Below are positions 1-5,663 of a DNA stretch of 5,898 bases, piece after piece. The DNA is from Bacteriovorax stolpii (GTDB lineage: Bacteria > Bdellovibrionota > Bacteriovoracia > Bacteriovoracales > Bacteriovoracaceae), in assembly GCA_945862475.1 (NCBI GenBank), contig CAMAYW010000168.1, forward strand, positions 1 to 5,898, in the 5' to 3' direction. A program made the position numbers and the translations under genes. Every line of letters begins with the position of its first letter. Position 1 is the first letter of the stretch. The notes beneath the pieces were generated by a model. That model made no database searches. It was not told the DNA's origin and was given only the letters and a program-made list of their open reading frames with translations.

Positions 1-1
1 A

Positions 2-55
2 AATACGAAAGAGATCAATAAAGCCTATGAAAAGTTGAAAAAGAAAGCTTCGTAA
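2..55 (+). CDS. C-terminal end of a probable J-domain (DnaJ/DjlA-like) protein, partial
   Basis: An open frame enters from the left edge and ends at TAA 53-55. It reads NTKEINKAYEKLKKKAS. The pattern K-E-I-N-x-A-Y-E-x-L followed by a basic tail is what the last helix of a J domain looks like, and DjlA-type co-chaperones carry their J domain at the extreme C terminus in just this way (family knowledge). The diagnostic HPD motif would lie to the left of the window, so the assignment rests on 17 residues only. If correct, the protein would stimulate a DnaK-type Hsp70. The stop lies two bases from the stop of the convergent pcp gene. An unrelated lysine-rich C-terminal helix is the main alternative. 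Confidence 0.45.
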   Translation, partial: NTKEINKAYEKLKKKAS

Positions 56-57
56 CA

Positions 58-660
58 TCAATAAGTAATATAATTCAGGATAACGGTGACTCCTTTTTTT
101 AACTCATGAAATTCAATTGACGGAGAGTTGTGCTCTACTTGTTCTGTTAATAAAGGAACATGAATAAAACCGCAAAGTCTTTGAGTCGTTTGATTATCTT
201 CCATCATTTTATAAAAAAGGTAATTACAAACAAATGTACCCGCAGAATTAGATATCTTGGCAGGTAATCCATGTTCTTTTAGTTTTCCTTCAATTCCCTG
301 CAGTGGCAAAGTTGATGCATAAGATGCTGCTCCATTTATTGTAATAGGAGCATTTTCAATAATGACGCCATCATTGTCTGGAATCGTAGAGTTTATTAAA
401 TTTAAAGCAACCTCCTCTAATTCAATAGAGGCTCTACCAGCTGCAAGTCCAAAGGAAAGGATGACATCGGGATTAAAATGATCAACTTGTTTTTTTAAGA
501 TATCATAGCTGTCTAGAAAACGGACAGGTAAGAGAATTCCTTTAAGTTCAATTTCTTCTGGATGATCGACTTCTTGACTTTGAATCGCTTCGATTAATTT
601 TTGGGTGGGATTGATACTTCTTCCATCAAATGCTTCAAACCCGGAAATTAAGACGCGCAT
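58..660 (-). CDS. pcp: Pyroglutamyl peptidase I (pyrrolidone-carboxylate peptidase, family C15)
   Basis: This cytoplasmic cysteine peptidase removes N-terminal pyroglutamate (5-oxoproline) from peptides. The product is 200 residues, close to the usual 200-220. The N terminus has the family signature GFEAFDGRSINPT (residues 7-19; usual form GFePFGG..NPS). The catalytic triad is complete by alignment to the family: Glu82 in GLAAGRASIELE (71-82), Cys145 in SAGTFVCN (139-146) and His167 in GFIHVP (164-169). The start is ATG at 660, which places the signature directly at the N terminus as in relatives. The gene begins 6 bases after the rlmN stop. No strong ribosome binding site is seen, only AAAAGG about 13 bases upstream inside the rlmN end, so it is probably co-transcribed and translationally coupled to rlmN. 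Assignment is firm; the physiological peptide substrate is unknown. Confidence 0.95.
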   Translation of the reverse strand: MRVLISGFEAFDGRSINPTQKLIEAIQSQEVDHPEEIELKGILLPVRFLDSYDILKKQVDHFNPDVILSFGLAAGRASIELEEVALNLINSTIPDNDGVIIENAPITINGAASYASTLPLQGIEGKLKEHGLPAKISNSAGTFVCNYLFYKMMEDNQTTQRLCGFIHVPLLTEQVEHNSPSIEFHELKKGVTVILNYITY

Positions 661-666
661 AAATAT

Positions 667-1740
667 CTAAGGACCTTTTATTAATTTTGTATTTAATTGG
701 CCGCACGCTGCAAGAATTTCATCACCCTTGGTTTTTCTCACGATAGTGGGAATTTGATAATCATCAAGAATTTTTTTAAATTTTTCTACTTCATCCCAAG
801 AGGGACGAAGATACTTTGAGCCAGGAAAAGGATTAAAAGGAATTAAACTGATGTAAGCATTTTTATCTTTTAAAAATATTCCTGTTGCGTGGGCATCATC
901 AATCGAATCATTAAAATCTTTTATAAGAAGATATTCATAGGTTACAAATCTAGTTCGGCCTTGAGGTATTTTTTCTGCGAAAGCGACGACATCTTCAATG
1001 GGATAGCGTTGATTAATTGGAATGAGCACATCTCTTTTTTCCTTAATGACCGAATGAAGAGAGACCGCAATATTAATATTTGGCATTTCTCCCTTCCAGC
1101 GCTCGAGCCCAGGCAAGTATCCAGCTGTCGAGATGGTAATTTTGTGTGGAGCAATACCAATCCCATGTCTAATTAAAAAGATATCGCAAGCCTTTTTGAC
1201 CGCATCAAAATTATGAAGGGGCTCGCCCTGACCCATAAACACGATATTTAAAATTTTGTCATCTTGCGGTCTGTGCTCGGTTAACCAACGCTGTGCTAAA
1301 ATAAATTGACCTACGATTTCATCCGTACCGAGATTTCTTTTTAGCCCTTGAGTCCCCGTAAAACAAAAACTGCAATTCATGGCACAGCCAACTTGTGATG
1401 ATAAGCAAATGGTATATTTACCATTAAATGGTATTAAAACGGCTTCTACCTTTAACCCATCTTTTAATTGAACTAAAAATTTGACCGTTTTATCATTCGA
1501 CTCTTGGACAAAATCTATATGGGGAAGTGAGAAATCGAAATGATTGTTAACAAACTCTATACTGATCTTTGCTAAATCAGTAAGACATGGTGATATATTC
1601 TTTTTTTTATGATGCCAGTTATACAAGAGCTCAGGCCCAGATTTCGGCAATTGATGAGTATTGAATAAAATCTTCAATTCCTGCAGAGTATTGCTATAAA
1701 AAGGATTTTTTGTTGCTGTCATTTCAATTTTTTGTATCAC
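667..1740 (-). CDS. rlmN: 23S rRNA (adenine2503-C2)-methyltransferase RlmN, radical SAM
   Basis: RlmN methylates C2 of A2503 in the peptidyl-transferase centre of 23S rRNA and, in E. coli, A37 of some tRNAs. The product has 357 residues, normal for the family. The radical-SAM cluster cysteines are C119, C123 and C126 in GCAMNCSFC. Conserved Cys112 lies 7 residues earlier in ICLSSQVG, and the methyl-carrying catalytic Cys346 is in AACGQL near the C terminus. Other family motifs are MGQGEPL (169-175), AVSLHS (225-230), LIPINQRYP (239-247) and SLIPFNPFPG (298-307). The glycine-rich motif reads MGQGEP where MGMGEP is usual. The start is GTG at 1740 with AAGGA 3 bases before it, a short spacing; an in-frame ATG at 1722 has no ribosome binding site. 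It is the first gene of a likely rlmN-pcp operon, divergent from dsbB. Confidence 0.96.
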   Translation of the reverse strand: MIQKIEMTATKNPFYSNTLQELKILFNTHQLPKSGPELLYNWHHKKKNISPCLTDLAKISIEFVNNHFDFSLPHIDFVQESNDKTVKFLVQLKDGLKVEAVLIPFNGKYTICLSSQVGCAMNCSFCFTGTQGLKRNLGTDEIVGQFILAQRWLTEHRPQDDKILNIVFMGQGEPLHNFDAVKKACDIFLIRHGIGIAPHKITISTAGYLPGLERWKGEMPNINIAVSLHSVIKEKRDVLIPINQRYPIEDVVAFAEKIPQGRTRFVTYEYLLIKDFNDSIDDAHATGIFLKDKNAYISLIPFNPFPGSKYLRPSWDEVEKFKKILDDYQIPTIVRKTKGDEILAACGQLNTKLIKGP

Positions 1741-1746
1741 AATTCC

Positions 1747-1775
1747 TTGTTTTCTGGAAGCTTGAGGCCTAAAAT
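1747..1775 (+). promoter_or_regulatory. Candidate sigma70-type promoter for dsbB, leaderless geometry
   Basis: TTGTTT (1747-1752) and TAAAAT (1770-1775) are separated by exactly 17 bases. The -10 box differs from consensus at one position. Six bases (1776-1781) separate it from the dsbB ATG at 1782, so the expected transcription start falls on the A of the start codon or within a base of it. There is no ribosome binding site at a usable distance; GAGG at 1764-1767 lies 14 bases away and upstream of the predicted start of the RNA. The promoter lies within the 41-bp divergent gap, so any rlmN promoter must overlap it. Confidence 0.5.
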
Positions 1776-1781
1776 CTAGTC

Positions 1782-2207
1782 ATGTTAGATAAAAAATGGA
1801 TTTTAATATTTTTTTGTTGGGTTTTCTCAACCATCTCAACTCTTGGCAGTTTGTTCTTTAGTCACGTGATGGGTTTGCCTCCTTGTAGTCTTTGTTGGTA
1901 CCAAAGAATTTTGATGTACCCACTCGTGATTATGCTTTTTACAGCATTAATTTTCCCAGATAGAGGTATTTTAAAATATTCTTCTCCTTTGGTCTTGTTT
2001 GGTTGGTTGATCGCTATTTATCATAATTTACTCTATTACAAAATTTTGCCTGAAAGTGCTTCTCCTTGTATCCAAGGTATTTCTTGTACGACCGTTCAAC
2101 TTCAGTGGCTTGGTTTTATTACGATTCCTTTATTATCTCTTATCGGTTTTAGTTTAATCTTAACGACATTAGTGTTTCTCAACAGGGAATATAATCTTGA
2201 AAAATAA
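1782..2207 (+). CDS. dsbB: Disulfide bond formation protein, DsbB family (BdbC type)
   Basis: This inner-membrane quinone reductase reoxidises a DsbA-type partner. The product is 141 residues, matching the short BdbC type rather than the longer E. coli DsbB. Four hydrophobic segments are visible at about 7-27, 42-58, 68-88 and 112-133. The first redox pair is C35/C38 in PPCSLCWYQRI, followed by MYPL, a hallmark of the BdbC type. The second pair is C96/C102 (C-x5-C) in the loop between segments 3 and 4. The N terminus starts directly before the first helix, which supports ATG 1782. The last 11 bases overlap the next gene, the DsbA-like oxidase, so the pair is a self-contained oxidation module. 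Transcription probably starts at the start codon itself. Confidence 0.93.
   Translation: MLDKKWILIFFCWVFSTISTLGSLFFSHVMGLPPCSLCWYQRILMYPLVIMLFTALIFPDRGILKYSSPLVLFGWLIAIYHNLLYYKILPESASPCIQGISCTTVQLQWLGFITIPLLSLIGFSLILTTLVFLNREYNLEK
2184..2188 (+). promoter_or_regulatory. Ribosome binding site fixing a TTG start for the DsbA-like gene
   Basis: AGGGA lies 8 bases before TTG at 2197, inside the 3' end of dsbB. No in-frame ATG exists near the N terminus of the downstream protein, and the TTG start gives a basic residue cluster directly ahead of the membrane anchor. This decides the start and implies coupled translation with dsbB. Confidence 0.75.
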
Positions 2208-2850
2208 ATTAGTGATCATTTCTCTTTCAATCGCAACTCTCTTTGGACTCTTTTTTGCTGGGATTCAGTATTACAAGAATATTCAAAATGAAGAGCTTCA
2301 AGCTCTCTCCCAAAAAGAGTTCTTAAAATTTGTTCCAGATTATTCACCAAAGATTGGCCCTCAAAACCCAAAGATCTATTTAGTGGAATTCCTAGACCCT
2401 GAATGTGAAAGTTGCAGAGAATTTTATCCTCTCGTTAAAAATATCTTGAAAGAGCATGAAGGAAACATTCAATTGGTTATTAGATATGCTCCATTTCATG
2501 GAAACTCAAGATTTGTCATTCGAATCCTTGAAGCGGCAAGAGAGCAAGGTAAATACTGGGAGGTTTTGGAAAATTTGTTTCAGTATCAGCCTATTTGGGG
2601 AAGTCATCATGACCCTCGTCCTGATCTTGTCTGGAAATATCTTCCTGAAACAGGCGTTGATTTAGAAAAAATTAAAAAAGACATGGTTAATCCAAAAATT
2701 GACGAAATGATTGAACGAGAAATAGCAGATGGGCAGAATCTCGGGGTGAGAGGAACACCAACGTTTTTTGTTAATGGTAAAATGCTACAAGTCTTTGGTT
2801 ATGAGCCTTTAAGAGAACTTATACAAAAAGAACTTTTAAATTCTCCCTAA
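2197..2850 (+). CDS. Membrane-anchored DsbA-family thioredoxin-fold protein (BdbD-like)
   Basis: This is a periplasm-facing thiol-disulfide oxidase, the likely partner of the DsbB directly upstream. The product has 217 residues. Residues 1-4 are MKNK, and a hydrophobic segment at about 5-23 acts as an uncleaved anchor or signal, with no clear lipobox or peptidase site. The thioredoxin-fold core starts near residue 58 with KIYLVEFLDPEC. The active-site pair is C70/C73, C-E-S-C, followed by REFYP. The cis-proline loop is GVRGTPTFFVNG, with the cis proline at 188. A helical insertion lies between (about 103-180), as in DsbA proteins. The Glu-Ser dipeptide replaces the common Pro-His or Pro-Phe; D-P-x-C-E-x-C forms are, to my knowledge, a recognised DsbA-like subgroup. 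The start is TTG. The stop overlaps the rlmF stop by 4 bp in convergent orientation. Oxidase rather than isomerase function is inferred from the DsbB partner. Confidence 0.92.
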   Translation: MKNKLVIISLSIATLFGLFFAGIQYYKNIQNEELQALSQKEFLKFVPDYSPKIGPQNPKIYLVEFLDPECESCREFYPLVKNILKEHEGNIQLVIRYAPFHGNSRFVIRILEAAREQGKYWEVLENLFQYQPIWGSHHDPRPDLVWKYLPETGVDLEKIKKDMVNPKIDEMIEREIADGQNLGVRGTPTFFVNGKMLQVFGYEPLRELIQKELLNSP

Positions 2851-3698
2851 TTTTTTGTTTTCCAGACAAGAATACGAGATTTCTTATTACCAAGTTCAAA
2901 CTCAATAATTTTAAAAGTTATTGGTAGCTTGTTTATTTCTTTCAATATTTTATCGAGATTTTCTCTTTTAGCGACAAGACTTGAAAACCACTTCACTTGA
3001 TAAGAATAGGTCAGGCTTTCCTTTATCATGCCAAGAACAAATCTCTTCTCTCCTCCTGGACACCAAAGTTCTGAATCTTGACCACCAAAATTAAGTTTCG
3101 ATCCACTTTGACCTTTACCAAGATTTTTCCATTTCCTTATCGTTCCCTGTTTTCGTGATTCTTGATTTTCATGAAAAGGAGGATTGCAGATCGTGAGATC
3201 AAAAGATTCGTCAGGAAAAATAATATCTTTAAAAAATTGCTCATGAGATGTTTGAAGTCTTAGTTCAATCTTCTTATCAAGTTTGTTCTGTTGAATAATT
3301 TGGTGAGCTGATTCAAGAGCCTTTTGATTAATGTCTGAACCAACAAATCTCCATTTGTAAGCAAACTGACCGATAATTGGGTAGATACAATTTGCCCCTA
3401 CACCAATATCCAAAACTCTCAAATCTTCTTTGTTAGGAAAAAGGTCAGATATCTGATGAATGTACTCGGCCCTACTAGGTATGGGAGGACAAAGAAAGTC
3501 ATGAGGAATATCCCAAAAACTAATTTGATAGTCTGATTTTAATATCGCCTTATTTAAGGCCCTTACCGCTAGATAGTTTCCAAAGTCTATAGTTTGATCG
3601 CCATATTGATTGATGAAAATAAACTGAGAAAGCTCCGGTAGTATCTTAGAGAGCTTAGTTAAATCGTATTTGTCTTTGTGAGGGTTACGAGGGTGCAT
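2847..3698 (-). CDS. rlmF: 23S rRNA (adenine1618-N6)-methyltransferase RlmF
   Basis: RlmF transfers a methyl group from S-adenosylmethionine to N6 of A1618 in 23S rRNA. The 283-residue product matches E. coli RlmF along its length by eye: HPRN at 2-5, VRALNKA at 45-51, WDIPHDFLCPP at 62-72, and the SAM-binding motif LDIGVGANCIYP at 96-107. The N6-adenine catalytic motif NPPF is at 172-175, and the family blocks NFGGQ (203-207) and ELWCPGGE (210-217) are present. It is slightly shorter than the E. coli protein, lacking about ten N-terminal residues and some C-terminal tail. The start is ATG at 3698, directly before the conserved HPRN block. No ribosome binding site is recognisable upstream. 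It is a single-gene unit, divergent from mazG and overlapping the DsbA-like gene end by 4 bp. Confidence 0.95.
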   Translation of the reverse strand: MHPRNPHKDKYDLTKLSKILPELSQFIFINQYGDQTIDFGNYLAVRALNKAILKSDYQISFWDIPHDFLCPPIPSRAEYIHQISDLFPNKEDLRVLDIGVGANCIYPIIGQFAYKWRFVGSDINQKALESAHQIIQQNKLDKKIELRLQTSHEQFFKDIIFPDESFDLTICNPPFHENQESRKQGTIRKWKNLGKGQSGSKLNFGGQDSELWCPGGEKRFVLGMIKESLTYSYQVKWFSSLVAKRENLDKILKEINKLPITFKIIEFELGNKKSRILVWKTKN

Positions 3699-3733
3699 TA
3701 AAAACTAGGGTAGGCTTTAGTCTATTCTTTGGC

Positions 3734-3739
3734 TATACT
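3734..3739 (+). promoter_or_regulatory. Candidate -10 box for the mazG-HD operon, leaderless geometry
   Basis: TATACT matches the -10 consensus at five of six positions and lies six bases before the mazG ATG at 3746, the same spacing as at dsbB. The sequence at the -35 distance (TAGGCT, 3711-3716) is a poor match. TG occurs just upstream, one base out of register for a classical extended -10. No ribosome binding site precedes the ATG, which fits a transcript that begins at the start codon. Confidence 0.4.
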
Positions 3740-3745
3740 TTTAGT

Positions 3746-4105
3746 ATGAATAATATTGACCTCAAAAAGCTTAACCATGACATAGAAAGGTTTGTAGAAG
3801 ATAGAGATTGGGATCAATTTCATTCTTTAAAAAATCTAACGATGGCCTTGTCTGTTGAATGTTCTGAGCTTGTAGAGATTTTTCAATGGCTATCGGAGAA
3901 GCAGTCCAACGAAGTAAAAAACAACCCTGAACTCCTTAGCAAGGTTCAGGACGAGGTGGCTGATATATTTCTTTATCTGATGAGAATTGTTAGTAAGACC
4001 AATATCGATATCGAAACTGTTGTGCGATCAAAGATGTTAAAAAATGCTGAAAAATATCCAATTGAACGCTCAAGAGGAATTGCAAAGAAGTACAATGAAC
4101 TCTAA
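3746..4105 (+). CDS. MazG-like nucleotide pyrophosphohydrolase (RS21-C6/dCTPase type)
   Basis: This is a single-domain all-alpha NTP pyrophosphatase that would hydrolyse (d)NTPs to monophosphate and pyrophosphate as a house-cleaning enzyme; relatives of this short type prefer dCTP and modified dCTP. The product has 119 residues, typical for one MazG unit. The magnesium-binding motif is E38-x-x-E41 in VECSELVEIFQW and E70-x-x-D73 in DEVADIFLYL. The block FHSLKNLTMALS (25-36) and NAEKYPI (100-106) are also characteristic of the RS21-C6-like branch. The start ATG 3746 has no ribosome binding site and sits six bases after a -10 box. The stop overlaps the start of the next gene by 11 bp, so the two products are probably made together. 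Exact substrate is inference from the family. Confidence 0.92.
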   Translation: MNNIDLKKLNHDIERFVEDRDWDQFHSLKNLTMALSVECSELVEIFQWLSEKQSNEVKNNPELLSKVQDEVADIFLYLMRIVSKTNIDIETVVRSKMLKNAEKYPIERSRGIAKKYNEL

Positions 4106-5045
4106 TGTCCTGGTAAAAATGGAAATAGTCCATTTGATAAAATTTGCAGATAAATTTGCAGGGATTGAGGTTCACCTTCACGTTAGTGGTAAAAATGTGA
4201 AACTTAATTATTCCACCGATCACTTTGTGGATATTTTAAGAAGGCTTCAGCAAAAAGACGTCCAAGAAGTTCTCATCAAGGAATCTGACTGTAAACTCAT
4301 TCTTCAAAATGTCTCAAGCGCCTTATCTTCAAAAAATTTCTACGATCCTAATACAGTACAAGAAAAAAGAGTTGAGACTCTTAGCTCTTCGATGATCACG
4401 ATTAAAAATGTCATAGGGCAGATTGGTGTTGATGCTGAGTCGATGAAGCTTTTGAAAACAATCAATGAGAAGTCCATGTCACTTCTAAAAGAGTCACCTT
4501 CCATTTTTGCTTTTGTTAACGAATTTCGAAAAAATTGTGCTGAGGAGTATTTGCTTACTGTTTTGAATAATTACCTCATGAGTTTGGTCATTGATCAATT
4601 TGATTGGAAGTCAGACCTCGTGAAATACAAGGCATCTCTGGCCTCCATTATGTGCGATATGACTCTTTCAAAAAATGATTTTATTGCTCTCCGTAAATGG
4701 CAAAGAGAGGGTGGAGATTTGCCTGAAAATATATGGCGACATCCTCAAGAAGTTGCGGAGAAATTAAAAGCAAACCGAATGCATGTTCCCCTCGAGACGA
4801 TTAATATCATTGAACAGCATCATGAACTTCCGGATGGGCGTGGTTTTCCGAATGGAGTTAGTGGAGCAAGGATTAATCAACTCTCTGCCATCTTTATTAT
4901 TAGTCAGAAATTCGTCGAGCATCTTCACGATTTTGAATACAATTATGAAAAGAAACAAGAAATTATTGAAAAACTTCAGGTCGTTTATGGCGGTTCTCGA
5001 ATTTTTGAGAAGGCCATAAACGCTCTGATTAAAATTGTTGGCTAG
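4095..5045 (+). CDS. HD-GYP-like domain protein with degenerate catalytic motifs
   Basis: The product is 316 residues from ATG 4095, chosen because AAAGAAG (4084-4090) is well placed before it; an upstream in-frame ATG at 4044 would add 17 residues and overlap mazG by 62 bp. No signal peptide or membrane segment is seen. Residues about 9-75 form a small alpha/beta-looking N-terminal domain of unknown function, followed by a helical linker (about 85-145). Residues about 150-310 resemble the HD-GYP domain of cyclic-di-GMP phosphodiesterases: RHPQEV (215-220, retained His216), QHHELPDGRGFP (241-252), and a C-terminal helical part. The HD dyad position reads MCDMTL (186-191), so His is replaced by Cys187 next to Asp188. 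The first conserved His is also not evident (NNYLMSLV, 158-165), and GYP reads GFP. Full phosphodiesterase activity is therefore doubtful; a binding or regulatory role is equally possible. It is the second gene of the mazG operon. Confidence 0.8.
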   Translation: MNSNVLVKMEIVHLIKFADKFAGIEVHLHVSGKNVKLNYSTDHFVDILRRLQQKDVQEVLIKESDCKLILQNVSSALSSKNFYDPNTVQEKRVETLSSSMITIKNVIGQIGVDAESMKLLKTINEKSMSLLKESPSIFAFVNEFRKNCAEEYLLTVLNNYLMSLVIDQFDWKSDLVKYKASLASIMCDMTLSKNDFIALRKWQREGGDLPENIWRHPQEVAEKLKANRMHVPLETINIIEQHHELPDGRGFPNGVSGARINQLSAIFIISQKFVEHLHDFEYNYEKKQEIIEKLQVVYGGSRIFEKAINALIKIVG

Positions 5046-5046
5046 G

Positions 5047-5652
5047 TTATTTCTTTAAATTGATTTTGATATTCTGAACGTTAATTTTAATTTTCTTTAA
5101 AATGATTTCTTCTTCACAGTAAACGTCTTCAGCATCACATATTTTTGATTTATCATAATCGATGACTGAAATAATTTTCGGTGCAACCTCACGATTTAAT
5201 TCAAAAAGTTTATTTGCCATTCTCGTTCTTGCTCTCGCTTTTTTACCCGTAAAATCTAAGCCTCTTGAATTTTCTGAAATCATGAGTAGATCTTCATGAG
5301 AAACACTATTGACAGGAAAATTAAATTCAAGGGACTTCGTGACATCATCATTCTCACTCACCCAAGAGCCATTTTTGTATTGAACCTTCACTTGTATGAC
5401 TTTTACTTCCTCAAGAATCTCGACACGATTGCAGGAAGGAGAGTCATCAAACTGACACGAATCTGATTCAATGTACTTTATTTTTGTTGGAACTTTTAAA
5501 ATATCAATATCAACGATTCCCTGTATCTCATCATTGATATTTATCTCTTCAGTATTATTGAAAACGTTATAGCTGACGACCTTCTCACCAGCGAAAGCAA
5601 TTTGATTGAGAACAATAAAAACGAAGAGTGCCGATAACAAAAGGCTTTTCAT
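5047..5652 (-). CDS. Exported protein of unknown function with two cysteine hairpins
   Basis: I do not recognise this 201-residue protein. It has a clear Sec signal peptide: MKS, a hydrophobic core at about 4-18, and a cleavage site after AFA (residues 19-21, before GEK). The mature part (about 180 residues) is rich in alternating beta-strand-like segments and lysine. Cysteines occur only as two close pairs, C66/C74 and C172/C179. The surroundings of the pairs resemble each other (Y..S..C...D..C, then IL..V/I-K-V/I), which suggests an internal duplication. A basic stretch KKARARTRMANK (137-148) lies between. There is no lipobox or C-terminal sorting signal, so it is probably a soluble periplasmic or secreted protein. 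The start ATG 5652 is set by GGAG 7 bases upstream. The gene ends one base from the convergent HD-GYP-like gene. Confidence 0.8.
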   Translation of the reverse strand: MKSLLLSALFVFIVLNQIAFAGEKVVSYNVFNNTEEININDEIQGIVDIDILKVPTKIKYIESDSCQFDDSPSCNRVEILEEVKVIQVKVQYKNGSWVSENDDVTKSLEFNFPVNSVSHEDLLMISENSRGLDFTGKKARARTRMANKLFELNREVAPKIISVIDYDKSKICDAEDVYCEEEIILKKIKINVQNIKINLKK

Positions 5653-5659
5653 GAAGAGG

Positions 5660-5663
5660 CTCC
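5660..5663 (-). promoter_or_regulatory. Ribosome binding site of the exported-protein gene
   Basis: On the minus strand GGAG lies seven bases before the ATG at 5652. It is one of the best-spaced ribosome binding sites in the window and confirms the start that yields an intact signal peptide. Confidence 0.7.

Noticed and set aside
889..1176. Plus-strand open frame of 95 codons inside rlmN, and a minus-strand frame at 942-1166
   Set aside because: Both lie within the strongly supported rlmN coding region, have no family motifs and no ribosome binding site, and are shadow frames.
2456..2665. 69-codon plus-strand open frame inside the DsbA-like gene
   Set aside because: It overlaps the active-site-bearing gene in another frame and has no independent coding evidence.
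4044..4094. Upstream ATG that would lengthen the HD-GYP-like protein by 17 residues
   Set aside because: It has no ribosome binding site and would overlap mazG by 62 bp, whereas ATG 4095 has AAAGAAG at good spacing.
3990..4223. Minus-strand open frame across the mazG/HD-GYP-like junction
   Set aside because: It is antisense to two well-supported genes and resembles no protein I know.
4764..5019. Two small open frames (one per strand) under the HHE..DG region of the HD-GYP-like gene
   Set aside because: The real frame carries the conserved motifs; these are by-products of it.
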